A stretch of 64,000 bases of DNA, from assembly GCA_020633625.1 (NCBI GenBank), contig JACKDJ010000024.1:1-64000 (forward strand), written 5' to 3'. Under the pieces are notes generated by a model. That model did not search any database, had not been told where the DNA came from, and saw only the letters and a list, made by a program, of their open reading frames with translations. Position 1 is the first letter of the stretch; the number at the start of each line of letters is the position of its first letter. This document shows positions 34,592 through 43,753 of this stretch, in pieces. The position numbers and the translations under genes were made by a program. The stretch is from Myxococcales bacterium (GTDB lineage Bacteria; Myxococcota_A; Bradymonadia; REDH01).

Positions 34592-36298
34592 CTACTCGCC
34601 CTTACCCGCGAGGTGGCGGGCGAGGACGTCACCGAGGGTGGTCTCGGAGGCGTCGCGGTACTCGCGGAGGGTCCCGCGCTCGGCGCGCTGCTGGTAGCTC
34701 TTGATCGACAGCGCGATCTTGCGCTCCTTCGGGTCGACCGAGATGACCTCGACCTTGACCTGGTCGCCGGGCTTCACGACGTCGTTCGGGTCGTCGACGT
34801 GCTCGGTGGACAGCTCGGAGATGTGGACGAGGCCCTCGATGCCGTCCTCAACCTCGGCGAACGCGCCGAAGTCGGTGATCTTCGTGATCGTGGCGGTGGC
34901 GACGTGGCCGGGCGGCATCCGCTCCGGGAGCGTCTCCCACGGGTCCTCGGCGAGCTGCTTGATGCCGAGCGAGAAGCGCTCGTTCTCGACGTCGATGTTC
35001 AGGACGACGGCCTCGACCTCGTCACCCTTCTGGAAGGCCTCGGACGGGTGCTTGATCTTCTGCGTCCACGACATGTCGCTGATGTGGACGAGTCCGTCGA
35101 TGCCGTCCTCGATGCCGATGAAGATACCGAAGTCGGTGATGTTGCGGATCTTGCCGAGGATGCGCGTGCCGACCGGGTAGCGCTCCTCGAGGAGCGACCA
35201 CGGGTTCGGCTCGAGCTGCTTCATGCCGAGCGAGATCTTCTTGGCCTCGGCGTCGAGCTTGAGCACGACGCACGCGACGATGTCGCCCTTCTCGACGACC
35301 TTCGACGGGTGCTTGACCCGCTGGGTCCACGACATCTCGGAGATGTGGATGAGGCCCTCGATGCCCTCCTCGAGCTCGACGAAGGCGCCGTAGTCGATCA
35401 GCGAGACGACGCGGCCGAGGACCTGGCAGCTCACCGGGTAGCGGAAGTCCGCGTGCGCCCAAGGGTCGGGGAGGAGCTGCTTCATGCCGAGCGACACGCG
35501 CTCGGTCTCCGGGTTGAACTTGAGGATCTTGACCGTGATCTCGTCGCCGATCGCGAGCACCTCTTCTGGGTGGTTCACGCGGCCCCAGCTCATGTCGGTG
35601 ATGTGCAGAAGGCCGTCGATGCCGCCGAGGTCCACGAACGCACCGTACTCGGTGATGTTCTTGACCTGACCGAGCATGATCGCGCCCTCGATCAGCTTGT
35701 CGAGCGTCTTCTCCTTCAGCTTCTCGCGCTCCTCCTCGAGCAGCGCGCGACGCGAAAGCACGATGTTGCCGCGCTTCTTGTTGAACTTGATGATCTTGAA
35801 GTCGAAGTCCTGGCCGATGAACTTGTCCAGGTTGCGCGTGGGGCGAAGCTCGACCTGGCTGCCCGGCAGGAACGCCTTGACGCCGATGTCGACCTGAAGG
35901 CCGCCCTTGACCCGGTTGATGATCGTACCGCGGACCACCTCGTCGTTCTCGACCTTGGTCGCGATCTGCTCCCACATCTTCAGGCGGTCGGCCTCGCGCT
36001 TCGAGAGGACGCACTGCCCGTGCTCGTTCTCGCGGCTCTGAACGAACACCTCGACGGTGTCGCCGGCCTTGATCGTCAGGACGCCGTCACGGCCGCGGAA
36101 CTCGTCCGCGTCGATGCGGCCCTCGGACTTCGACCCGATGTCCACGAGGACCGAGTCGCCCGTGATCTCGAGCACCACGCCCTGCGTGATGCCACCCTCA
36201 CGGACCTGCTTGCGAGCGCCTTCGTCCTCGGCAAGGAGTGCCGCGAACTCGTTGAGCGCCGCATCGGCGTCGTTCATGTCGACGAACAGCTTGTCCAT
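34592..36298 (-). CDS. rpsA: 30S ribosomal protein S1
   Basis: mRNA-binding protein needed for initiation on structured or weak-SD messages. 568 residues with six S1 (OB-fold) repeats, for example GAFVDLGGIDGLLHITDMSW, GAFVELEEGIEGLIHISEMSW and GIFIGIEDGIDGLVHISDMSW. The ATG at 36298 gives the normal start MDKLFVDMNDADAAL; the frame extends upstream but without family similarity. It is divergent from mpl across 323 bases. It is followed tightly by a TolC-family gene instead of the usual ihfB or lipid A genes. Confidence 0.96.
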   Translation of the reverse strand: MDKLFVDMNDADAALNEFAALLAEDEGARKQVREGGITQGVVLEITGDSVLVDIGSKSEGRIDADEFRGRDGVLTIKAGDTVEVFVQSRENEHGQCVLSKREADRLKMWEQIATKVENDEVVRGTIINRVKGGLQVDIGVKAFLPGSQVELRPTRNLDKFIGQDFDFKIIKFNKKRGNIVLSRRALLEEEREKLKEKTLDKLIEGAIMLGQVKNITEYGAFVDLGGIDGLLHITDMSWGRVNHPEEVLAIGDEITVKILKFNPETERVSLGMKQLLPDPWAHADFRYPVSCQVLGRVVSLIDYGAFVELEEGIEGLIHISEMSWTQRVKHPSKVVEKGDIVACVVLKLDAEAKKISLGMKQLEPNPWSLLEERYPVGTRILGKIRNITDFGIFIGIEDGIDGLVHISDMSWTQKIKHPSEAFQKGDEVEAVVLNIDVENERFSLGIKQLAEDPWETLPERMPPGHVATATITKITDFGAFAEVEDGIEGLVHISELSTEHVDDPNDVVKPGDQVKVEVISVDPKERKIALSIKSYQQRAERGTLREYRDASETTLGDVLARHLAGKGE

Positions 36299-36621
36299 TT
36301 TGCCTTCCAACAGCCGCCCGGCCACCCACTTCGGCAGCCGAAACGTCTCTCTCGGGGTTCCGGCAACGCCGGGCGCGGGAAATCCGCGAGCGCAGCACCC
36401 GGGCACCGGTGCGCTGCGCCTGTGCGAGCATGGCTCGACCCCGCCTCGCGGGGCGCCAGCTTCCTAGGCGGGCCACCCCATGAAGTCAACTCGAAACCGG
36501 GTGGACAACCCCCGGCCGAGCCCCGAGGACCGGCCGCCCCGACGCCCTGCCCCCCGCACGGCGCCGCTTGCCCGTCGCACTCACACCCTCGATACTGCCG
36601 CAGCCTCAACCCAGCCCGCCG
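36299..36621. other. Gene-free divergent region between rpsA and mpl
   Basis: No coding sequence is supported here. A possible rpsA promoter on the minus strand has TTGACT (36489-36484) and TAGGAA (36466-36461) with a 17-bp spacer. This would give a leader of about 155 bases, long enough for autoregulation. The -10 match is weak. I saw no clear mpl promoter. Confidence 0.4.
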
Positions 36622-38082
36622 ATGACCGCCGAAGCGCGACGCCCGCTCCCCGTTCTCCCCGGCCTCGACTCCGTCCGCCACGTTCACGTGATCGGTGTCT
36701 GCGGCACTGCGATGGGCACGCTCGCCGCAATGCTCGCCGAGAGGGGCTTCACGGTGTCCGGATCCGACGCCATGGCCTATCCGCCCATGTCGACGTGGCT
36801 CGAGGCCCGCGGGCTGACCGTGCAGTCCGGCTACGCAGCAGAGCACATCCCGCCGCACACCGACCTCGTTGTCGTCGGCAACATCGCGCGGCGGGACAAC
36901 GTCGAGGCCGTCGCCGCCGGCGAACGCGGGCTGCCCTGCGTCAGCCTCCCCGAGGCGCTCCGCGTCTTCTTCTTCCCCGGCCGGACGGCCCTCGTCGCCA
37001 CCGGCACCCACGGCAAGACCACGACGTCGGCGATGACCGCTTGGATCTTGTTCCAGACCCGGCGCGACCCGTCCTTCTTCATCGGCGGAGTCACCGCGAA
37101 CTTCGACGCCAACTATCGACTCGGGAGCGGGACGCCGTTCGTCGTGGAGGGCGATGAGTACGACACGGCGTACTTCGACAAGGTCCCGAAATTCTGGCAC
37201 TATCCAGCCAAGGCCGCGACCATCAACAACGTCGAGTTCGACCACGCGGACATCTACCCGGACCTCGACGCCGTCCGTCACGTCTTCTCCCGATTCGCGG
37301 CCCAGATCCCCCGTGACGGCGCGCTGTGGGTCAACGGCGACGACGACACAGCCCTCGCATGCGCCGCGCACGCCCGCTGCGCGGTCCGCCGGTTTGGCCT
37401 CCACGCCGACCCGGCCGCCTCTGCGCTCGACCTCGCCGGCGCGGCACTCCGCACCCACGAAGGCGGCACCGACTGCCTCGTCGCACGCGATGGACTCGTC
37501 CACGAGGTCACCCTCCCGACCATCGGCGACTACAACCTCCGTAACTTCCTCGGAGCTGCCGGGCTCGCGTCCGAGGTCGGCGTCACGTTAGCCGAAGCCT
37601 GCGCCGCCATCGGCACGTTCCGCGGCGTAAAGAAGCGGCAAGAACTCAAGGGCGTCGTGGCCGACATCCCTGTCATCGACGACTTCGCCCACCACCCGAC
37701 CGCGGTCCGAAGCACCCTCGCCGCCCTCCGCATGCGCTACCCGACCCGGCGCATTTGGGCGATCTTCGAGGCCAAGAGCAACACCTCGCGGCGCGCCGTC
37801 TTCCAGCAGGCCTACGCCGAGGCATTCGCCGACGCCGACATCGTCGTCCTCTCGCAGCCGTGGAAGAAGGACGACCTCCCCGAAGACCAGCTCCTGTCGC
37901 TCCCCCGCCTGGTCGCGGACCTCGAAAGGGCCGGGAAGGAGGTGCACCTGATTCCCGACGTCGACGCCATCGTCGACTTCGTCGCGCCCCGCGCGCGTCC
38001 CGGCGACGCGATCGCCGGTCTGTCCGGATCGGCCTTCGGAGGACTTCACCAGAAGCTGATCGACGCGCTCAAGTCGAGGTGA
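36622..38082 (+). CDS. mpl: UDP-N-acetylmuramate:L-Ala-gamma-D-Glu-meso-DAP ligase
   Basis: Recycles murein tripeptide by ligating it to UDP-MurNAc. 486 residues with Mur-ligase order: Rossmann-like VHVIGVCGTAMGTLAAML at the N-terminus, P-loop VATGTHGKTTTSAM, central VEGDEYDTAYFDK and NNVEFDHADIY, and C-terminal IDDFAHHPTAV. GVCGTAMG and the DEYDTAYFDK stretch favour Mpl over MurC. The ATG at 36622 is taken over an upstream GTG that adds a Pro-rich stretch. The stop overlaps the next gene (GTGA). Confidence 0.94.
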   Translation: MTAEARRPLPVLPGLDSVRHVHVIGVCGTAMGTLAAMLAERGFTVSGSDAMAYPPMSTWLEARGLTVQSGYAAEHIPPHTDLVVVGNIARRDNVEAVAAGERGLPCVSLPEALRVFFFPGRTALVATGTHGKTTTSAMTAWILFQTRRDPSFFIGGVTANFDANYRLGSGTPFVVEGDEYDTAYFDKVPKFWHYPAKAATINNVEFDHADIYPDLDAVRHVFSRFAAQIPRDGALWVNGDDDTALACAAHARCAVRRFGLHADPAASALDLAGAALRTHEGGTDCLVARDGLVHEVTLPTIGDYNLRNFLGAAGLASEVGVTLAEACAAIGTFRGVKKRQELKGVVADIPVIDDFAHHPTAVRSTLAALRMRYPTRRIWAIFEAKSNTSRRAVFQQAYAEAFADADIVVLSQPWKKDDLPEDQLLSLPRLVADLERAGKEVHLIPDVDAIVDFVAPRARPGDAIAGLSGSAFGGLHQKLIDALKSR

Positions 38083-38825
38083 TCACCGCCGCGCAGGTCG
38101 CCAGCGTGCGCGCCGCGCTCCGCGACGCCGTCCTCTCGCGCGAGGCCGTAGTCGTCGGCACAGCCGTCGCTTGTCTCTACGTCCTGATGACGCTCGGGCG
38201 GCCGAGCTTCTTTCGGAACGAGATCGCGCCGATCGTCGGGACGTGGCCGATGCCGGGGCTCTGGCCCTACGCCTGGTCATCGCTCTCGAGCGTCGTCACG
38301 CGAATGCTGGTGCCGCTACTCGTTATCCGACTCGTGTTTCACGAGTCGCCGCGCGACTGGGGCTATCGGCTCACGGGCGCGCGATCGTTCGTGTCGGTCT
38401 ACGCCGCGCTGTTCACGGTCATGGTACCCATCGTCTGGTACTTCGCCGGCACACCCGCGTTTCAGCGCAAGTACCCGTTCTGGCACGAAGCCGGTGACGC
38501 GTGGAGCAACCTCCTCGCCTACGAGGCGCGCTACTTCTTCATCTTTCTGTCGGGCGAGTCCTTCTGGCGAGGCTTCATCCTCTTCGGCCTCGCTCGTCGT
38601 TTCGGCGCACAGGCCCTGTCGATCGCGATGATTCCCTACGTCATCGTCCACTTCGGGAAGCCCGTCCCGGAGACCTTCGGCGCCATCCTGACCGCGTATG
38701 CGCTTGGTGCGCTCGCGCTCCGGCACCGCTCGTTCGCGCTCGGCGTCGCGCTCCACTACACCGTCGCCGTCACGATGGACGTGCTCGCGCTGGTCCGCGG
38801 CGCTGGCCTCCCCGATCACTGGTAG
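38079..38825 (+). CDS. CPBP (CAAX-like) family intramembrane protein
   Basis: 248 residues with about six to seven membrane segments. The motifs GESFWRGF (Glu...Arg), YVIVHFGKPVPE and LHYTVAVTMD correspond to the three metal-site motifs of CPBP/ABI intramembrane proteases: ExxxR, H in the second motif, and H in the third (the usual following Asn is not seen). The activity could therefore be proteolytic or lost. It starts with a GTG overlapping the mpl stop, so the pair is cotranscribed; no functional link between murein recycling and this protein is established. Confidence 0.75.
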   Translation: MITAAQVASVRAALRDAVLSREAVVVGTAVACLYVLMTLGRPSFFRNEIAPIVGTWPMPGLWPYAWSSLSSVVTRMLVPLLVIRLVFHESPRDWGYRLTGARSFVSVYAALFTVMVPIVWYFAGTPAFQRKYPFWHEAGDAWSNLLAYEARYFFIFLSGESFWRGFILFGLARRFGAQALSIAMIPYVIVHFGKPVPETFGAILTAYALGALALRHRSFALGVALHYTVAVTMDVLALVRGAGLPDHW

Positions 38826-38886
38826 ACGCGCAACCACGGCGAGCGAATCGCGACCAAGTGGGCCCCCTGTCCGAGCCGGAGGTCCC

Positions 38887-39600
38887 ATGTCCCGTGTTGC
38901 AGCAGTGCTGTTGCTCCGTGTTCGCCACGCGTCAGCCTACTTTGCCGTCGTAGGAGCGTGCTTAGCCCCCAACCGCGCGGCGGCGCAGTCCACCTCGCCT
39001 CCGGCGGTCCCGCCCCCGTCGGTCTGCGCGCCGACGCTCGAGGCCACAGTCGCCCGCGCGATCGAGACGGCCGGGCTGTCGGCCGACGTCGATGACCGGT
39101 GGGCTCGTCAGGCCCGACGCGCGGCCCTCGTCCCGGCGACCATTCGCCTTCGGCTCGGCCGACGTGCATCCGACGTGTTTCGGCTCGAGACGCGGCTGGA
39201 CCAGGACTTCGACGGAGAGCTGCTCGCCGACGGCACCGACCTGAGCGACGTTCAGCGCGCCGGCGACGACCACGTCCAGACCATCGAGGTCGCTGCAGAG
39301 TGGCGGCTGTCGGGCGCCGTATGGGGGCCCGAACAGATCGCGATCGCGCGGGCCGTGGCGGACCGCGCAGAACAGCGAGTCGAGCTCGCCGACGACGTCA
39401 CGACCGTCTACGCGGCGTGGTGCGGCATCGTCACAGCCCAGGCGCTGTCGGTCGCGCCGGCCGCGATGGACGCGACCGCCGAGCCAACTCGGGGCCCCGC
39501 CGAAGTGAGCACTCTCGCGCGGCTGGCCGCCCTCCTCGACGTCTACACCGACGGCTGGTTTGCGCGCGCGGTGGCGTCCGAGGGACGCTCGTCGCCTTAG
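38887..39600 (+). CDS. Secreted protein of unknown function
   Basis: 237 residues with an N-terminal signal peptide (hydrophobic 5-30, AAA-QS cleavage near residue 34). The mature part has two clusters: an Arg-rich strand pair (ATIRLRLGRR, FRLETRLDQDF) and a helical C-terminal half (IAIARAVADRAEQRVELADDV). I recognise no family; the pattern could belong to an outer-membrane or periplasmic adaptor. It is 61 bases after the CPBP gene. Its TAG stop overlaps the stop of the convergent thioredoxin gene by 3 bases. Confidence 0.55.
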   Translation: MSRVAAVLLLRVRHASAYFAVVGACLAPNRAAAQSTSPPAVPPPSVCAPTLEATVARAIETAGLSADVDDRWARQARRAALVPATIRLRLGRRASDVFRLETRLDQDFDGELLADGTDLSDVQRAGDDHVQTIEVAAEWRLSGAVWGPEQIAIARAVADRAEQRVELADDVTTVYAAWCGIVTAQALSVAPAAMDATAEPTRGPAEVSTLARLAALLDVYTDGWFARAVASEGRSSP

Positions 39601-39923
39601 CGCGCGGCCTGCTCGAAGAAGTCCACGATGCTCTTGCGGCCGCCGAAGCCGACCAGGCGGCCGACGATCTGTCCGCCCTTGAACGCGATCAGCGTCGGGA
39701 TGCCCTGGATACCGAACTGCTGGCCGACGCGGTTGTTGTCGACATTCACCTTCGCGACCTGGACCCGACCCTCGTACGTGGTCGACAGCTCCTCGAGCAC
39801 CGGCGCGATCTGACGGCACGGACCGCACCACGGGGCCCAGAAGTCGACGATCGTCGGGACGCTCGCGTCGATGACGGTCTGCTTGAAGTTGGCGTCGGTC
39901 GCCTCGATCGTCTTGCCTGCCAT
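39597..39923 (-). CDS. trxA: Thioredoxin
   Basis: General dithiol-disulfide oxidoreductase. 108 residues with active site FWAPWCGPCRQIAPVLEEL, cis-proline region GIPTLIAFKGG and the usual KVNVDNN strand. The ATG at 39923 gives MAGKTIEATDANF, the normal N-terminus; an in-frame upstream extension of 14 residues is unlikely. The stop codon overlaps that of the convergent secreted-protein gene. Confidence 0.97.
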   Translation of the reverse strand: MAGKTIEATDANFKQTVIDASVPTIVDFWAPWCGPCRQIAPVLEELSTTYEGRVQVAKVNVDNNRVGQQFGIQGIPTLIAFKGGQIVGRLVGFGGRKSIVDFFEQAAR

Positions 39924-40026
39924 GTGCGGCCTCTTTTCGTTGGGAGGGGGGTGGCGTGCCGGCATCTAAGGCACCGGTCAACGGACCGTCAAGCGCCCCC
40001 CTCGCCCCTCGGTCGACGCGCTGCGT

Positions 40027-41115
40027 TCAGAACGTCGCGCGTCGCATCGAGATGCTCATCAGCAGGCCGAGCGAGCAGAACACCGTGAGCACCGACGATC
40101 CGCCGTAGCTCGCGAGGGGGAGCCACAGGCCGACAACTGGCAGCATTCCGAGGACCATCCCGAGGTTCACGACGACGTGCCAGAAGAACAGCGCGGCGAT
40201 GCCCACCGCGCAGAGCACGGCGAAGCGATCTCGGCCGTAGCGCGCGATCCGGAGGCACCAGACGATCAGCGCGAAGTAGAGCGCGAGGAGCGTGAGGCTG
40301 CCGAAGAATCCGAACTGCTCGCCGTGGTGCGCGAAGATGAAGTCGTTCTCGTGCTCGGGGACGAACCCGTTCTGCACCTGCGTGCCATGCAGAAAGCCTT
40401 TCCCCCACAGCCGCCCCGACCCGATCGCGATCTTGGCTTGGTTCACCTGCCACGCGTCGCCCTGGAGGTTCTCGGCTGGGTTCAGGAACGCGAGCACGCG
40501 CGCTCGTTGATAGTCCTTCATCCCGAACTGCCACATCAGCGGCGCGGTGACCGCGCCGATCGCGGCCAGCGCCAGCAACATCGAGCGACGGATCCCATCA
40601 AAGAAGCAGACCGAGGCGAAGATGAAGACGATCACGAGACCGGTGCCGAGGTCGGGCTCAAGCACCACGAGGATCACGGGCCCGAGGCAGAGTGCTGTCG
40701 GCACGAGGAGCGTCCCCAGCCCGTGCCCACGCGGGTCGTCGTGATCGTGTAGGTAGCGCGCGGTGACGATAACGACGACGAGCTTCATCAGCTCCGACGG
40801 CTGGAGCATGAAGACGCCGAGGTCCAGCCAGCGCGTCGAGTTGTTGTACGTGGTCCCGAACGGAAACACGGCGAGCAGCAGCAGCACGACCCCGCCCAGC
40901 ATCGGATACGCCCAGCGCGCGGCGAGGCGGTAGTCGCGGGTGGCGATGAGCGCCGCCAGACCGCCGCCCACGAGCATCCGGACCGCCTGCGTGATGTGGT
41001 AGCTCCGGTCCGCGACAACCGACGCGCTGTACAGGTTCAGCAAGCCTACGGCGCACACTGCGATCACGAGCAGGAAGAGCGTCCAGTCGAAGACGCGGTG
41101 ACTGTTCCGACTCAT
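40027..41115 (-). CDS. rodA: Rod-shape peptidoglycan polymerase RodA
   Basis: SEDS-family glycosyltransferase that polymerises lipid II together with PBP2. 362 residues with about ten transmembrane helices. Family motifs include RWLDLGVFMLQPSELMKL (with the R-W and PSE residues), EPDLGTGLVIVFIF containing the catalytic-type Asp, and PLASYGGSSVL near the C-terminus. The ATG at 41115 overlaps the mrdA stop (ATGA). It is the last gene of the mre operon. Confidence 0.96.
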   Translation of the reverse strand: MSRNSHRVFDWTLFLLVIAVCAVGLLNLYSASVVADRSYHITQAVRMLVGGGLAALIATRDYRLAARWAYPMLGGVVLLLLAVFPFGTTYNNSTRWLDLGVFMLQPSELMKLVVVIVTARYLHDHDDPRGHGLGTLLVPTALCLGPVILVVLEPDLGTGLVIVFIFASVCFFDGIRRSMLLALAAIGAVTAPLMWQFGMKDYQRARVLAFLNPAENLQGDAWQVNQAKIAIGSGRLWGKGFLHGTQVQNGFVPEHENDFIFAHHGEQFGFFGSLTLLALYFALIVWCLRIARYGRDRFAVLCAVGIAALFFWHVVVNLGMVLGMLPVVGLWLPLASYGGSSVLTVFCSLGLLMSISMRRATF

Positions 41116-43229
41116 CGCACACCCCCGACCGCCGTCGGCGCCGTGATCGGCCCCGGCTCCTCGGACCCTTCGCTTGGCGCGGCCTCGATCGCATGGGCAG
41201 CAAGCCACGCGTCAGGGTCGTCACGCAGCGCGGCGAGGGGCGGGAGTCGACCTCGCGGGCGCGAGAAGAGGCCGGCGAGGTCGTCGTACTGCCGCGTCTG
41301 TAGCGCGCGCTCGATCGTGTCGTTCCACCCGAGGATCTGGCGAAAGTATGAGTCGATCACCCGCATCGCGACGGGCGCCGCCGCGCTCGAGCCCTGCCCG
41401 CCGTGCTCCAGGAAGACGGCGACGACGATCTGGGGGTTGTCTCTGGGCGCGAACGCGACGAACCATGCGTGGTCGCGGTCCCAGTGGATGACCTGGCCGT
41501 TGAGCAGACGCACGGTCTCCAGCGAGCGTACCTGCGCGGTCCCGGTCTTGCCGACGACGTGCATGTACGGGAGGCGCTGCTCGTAGGCGGTGCCCTCGGG
41601 GTCGTTCACGACGGCATCGAGCCCCTCTACGATTTGCGCGATGTGCTCCGGCGCGAAGCTCAGCTCGTTCCGAACGCGCGGCGGGTAGTCGAAGATCACG
41701 TCGCCGTCGGCCGTCGTGACGCTGTCTACGACACGGGGGTAGTACAGCGTACCGCCGTTCGCGAACGCCGCGTACGCGAGCGCCATCTGGAGCGGAGACG
41801 TCCGCGTGTCGCCCTGCCCGACCGACGTGTTGACCGTAAAGCCGTACTGGAAGCCGCCAGGAGAGTGCTCGTCGTGCCACTCACGGGTGGGGACGACCCC
41901 GGCGGACTCGCCGTTGAACCCCAGCCCCGGCCGCTCGCCCAGTCCGAGCTCCGACGCGTACTGCGCGAGCGTGTCGATGCCGAGCTGCAGCCCGAGCTGG
42001 TAGAAGTAGACGTCGCACGAGTGCGCGAGCGCCTCGCGCAGGTTGACGTCGCCGTGACCGTACCGGTTCCAGCAGTGGAAGCGGCGGTTTCCGTAGTCGA
42101 GGTAGCCCGGACACTCGATCTCGTCTTCGGAGTCGACGACGCCCTCCTCGAGCGCGGCGATCGCGGTGATCACCTTGAACGTCGAGGCCGGGAAGTACGA
42201 GAGGACGGTCTTGTCGAGCATCGGGTGAAACGGGTCGTTGTCGGACATCCGCTTCTCCTGCTCGCTCAGCCGACCGGACCAAGCGTTCGGGTTGAACCCG
42301 GGCTTGGAGTACATGCCGAGGATCGCGCCGTCGCGCGGGTCGATCGCGACGACGGCGCCGCTGAGGGAGTCCGCCATCGCCGACTCGATGAGCGACTGCA
42401 ACTCGATGTCGACGGTGAGGTGCAGGTTGCGGCCCGCGACGGAGTCGATGTCGCGGTAGCTCCCGAGGAGCTGCCGGTTCACCGCTTCCGGTTGGACGTC
42501 GCCGTCGACGTCGACGACCTGGCGGAGCAGCCCCGGAGCGCCACGCAGGATCGGCTCGTAGGCGCGCTCGATTCCCGTCCGGCCGACGTAGTCGCCAGGG
42601 TGGTATCCGTAGGCTTCGAGGTCGGCGAGCTCATCGTCACGGACCTCGTTCATGAACCCGACGAGGTGGGCGGTCAGAGAGTCGTACGGGTAGTTTCGCT
42701 GCTGGGAGACGGAGATGTAGACGCCCGGAAGCTCGGAGCGTCGCGTCTCGAGCTCCGCGACCTGATCGCGCGTCGCGTCGCGCCCCACGAGCAGGTCGGA
42801 CCGCCGCTCCGACGTCACGGACCGCTCGAGACGGCCGCGGTCATCCTCGGCGAGGTTCAGGATCGACGCGAGCAGCGGCACGGCGTCCGGGTGCTTCGCG
42901 AGGACTCGCGGCGAGACGAAGACATCATACGCTGGGCGATTCTCGGCGAGCAGCCGCCCCTGCGCATCGTAGATAAGGCCGCGATCGGGCGGCAGCTCGA
43001 CCTCACGAACGAAGTTGCGGCTCGCGAGCCGGTCGAGCTCGTCGCCGCGCACGACCTGAAGGACGTACAGGCGCGCGCCGAGCGCGCAGAAAGGGAGGAA
43101 GAACAGGAAGGCGAGCAGGCGCAGGCGTCCGTCGAACTCCCTCAGATCGTTGCGCGACGAGACGCCGTCTGCCCCTTGGACGGGGCTCCGACTCCCCGCT
43201 TGCGGCCGGCTTCGACGTCGCGCACTCAT
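41112..43229 (-). CDS. mrdA: Penicillin-binding protein 2 (elongasome transpeptidase)
   Basis: Class B PBP for lateral-wall synthesis. 705 residues: cytoplasmic tail, one membrane anchor (about residues 39-58) and a dimerisation domain beginning ELPPDRGLIYDAQGRLLAENRPAY. The transpeptidase domain has STFK (in FPASTFKVITA), SCD (HSCDVYFYQLG) and KTG (VVGKTGTAQ). It is somewhat longer than E. coli PBP2 (633). The ATG at 43229 overlaps the mreD stop, and its own stop overlaps rodA. Confidence 0.96.
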   Translation of the reverse strand: MSARRRSRPQAGSRSPVQGADGVSSRNDLREFDGRLRLLAFLFFLPFCALGARLYVLQVVRGDELDRLASRNFVREVELPPDRGLIYDAQGRLLAENRPAYDVFVSPRVLAKHPDAVPLLASILNLAEDDRGRLERSVTSERRSDLLVGRDATRDQVAELETRRSELPGVYISVSQQRNYPYDSLTAHLVGFMNEVRDDELADLEAYGYHPGDYVGRTGIERAYEPILRGAPGLLRQVVDVDGDVQPEAVNRQLLGSYRDIDSVAGRNLHLTVDIELQSLIESAMADSLSGAVVAIDPRDGAILGMYSKPGFNPNAWSGRLSEQEKRMSDNDPFHPMLDKTVLSYFPASTFKVITAIAALEEGVVDSEDEIECPGYLDYGNRRFHCWNRYGHGDVNLREALAHSCDVYFYQLGLQLGIDTLAQYASELGLGERPGLGFNGESAGVVPTREWHDEHSPGGFQYGFTVNTSVGQGDTRTSPLQMALAYAAFANGGTLYYPRVVDSVTTADGDVIFDYPPRVRNELSFAPEHIAQIVEGLDAVVNDPEGTAYEQRLPYMHVVGKTGTAQVRSLETVRLLNGQVIHWDRDHAWFVAFAPRDNPQIVVAVFLEHGGQGSSAAAPVAMRVIDSYFRQILGWNDTIERALQTRQYDDLAGLFSRPRGRLPPLAALRDDPDAWLAAHAIEAAPSEGSEEPGPITAPTAVGGVR

Positions 43230-43738
43230 CGGAACAGCGTGGTCTTGGCTTGGCGGGCGTGGAGCGTCGGCTCCAGCGCCCCGAGCGCGGCGTTGAACGG
43301 CAGTGCGACCAGCCCCGTCAGCAGCGCGATCGCCGGGCTGACCCGCAGCAACGTCCCCGCGAGCGGGACGCCGGGGAGCAACAGCGCGGCGATAGCGACG
43401 TAGCTGACGTCGTGGACGACGCTCGCGGCCGTGGCCCACCCAGCCGCGACCGCCGCGCGCCCGAGCGGGAGGCGACGACGCGCCCACCGGGTCGCAAACA
43501 CGACCAGCAGCAGCGCCAACAGGTCGACCCCGCGGGTCGGGCCGATCGACGCGCCGCCGACGAGTCCAACGACGAGGGTCGCGAGCAGCGCGCCGAAGAG
43601 ATCGCGACGCGCCGCTGCGTAGCACGCGACGATCACCGTCGTCGCCGGGAGCAGCGCGCTGATGTTCAGGACCGTCGCGCCCACCGACGTCGCGACCAAC
43701 ACCAGGAGCCCGGCGGCGATGGAGAGGAGGTTGAACAT
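43226..43738 (-). CDS. mreD: Rod shape-determining membrane protein MreD
   Basis: 170 residues with about five to six transmembrane segments (for example LLSIAAGLLVLVATSVGA and GVDLLALLLVVFATRWA). MreD is poorly conserved; the call rests on size, topology and position exactly between mreC and mrdA. The TGA overlaps the mrdA ATG; the gap to mreC is 15 bases. Confidence 0.88.
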   Translation of the reverse strand: MFNLLSIAAGLLVLVATSVGATVLNISALLPATTVIVACYAAARRDLFGALLATLVVGLVGGASIGPTRGVDLLALLLVVFATRWARRRLPLGRAAVAAGWATAASVVHDVSYVAIAALLLPGVPLAGTLLRVSPAIALLTGLVALPFNAALGALEPTLHARQAKTTLFR

Positions 43739-43753
43739 CTCAGCGCCCGCCGT

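Noticed and set aside
38887..39600. Second TolC-like or adaptor protein
   Set aside because: A few segments look superficially similar, but the protein is too short and lacks the helical repeat; left as unknown secreted protein.
39975..39988. Small CGGTC-AACG-GACCG hairpin between rodA and trxA
   Set aside because: Only a 5-bp stem without a T-run; too weak to call a terminator in this base composition.
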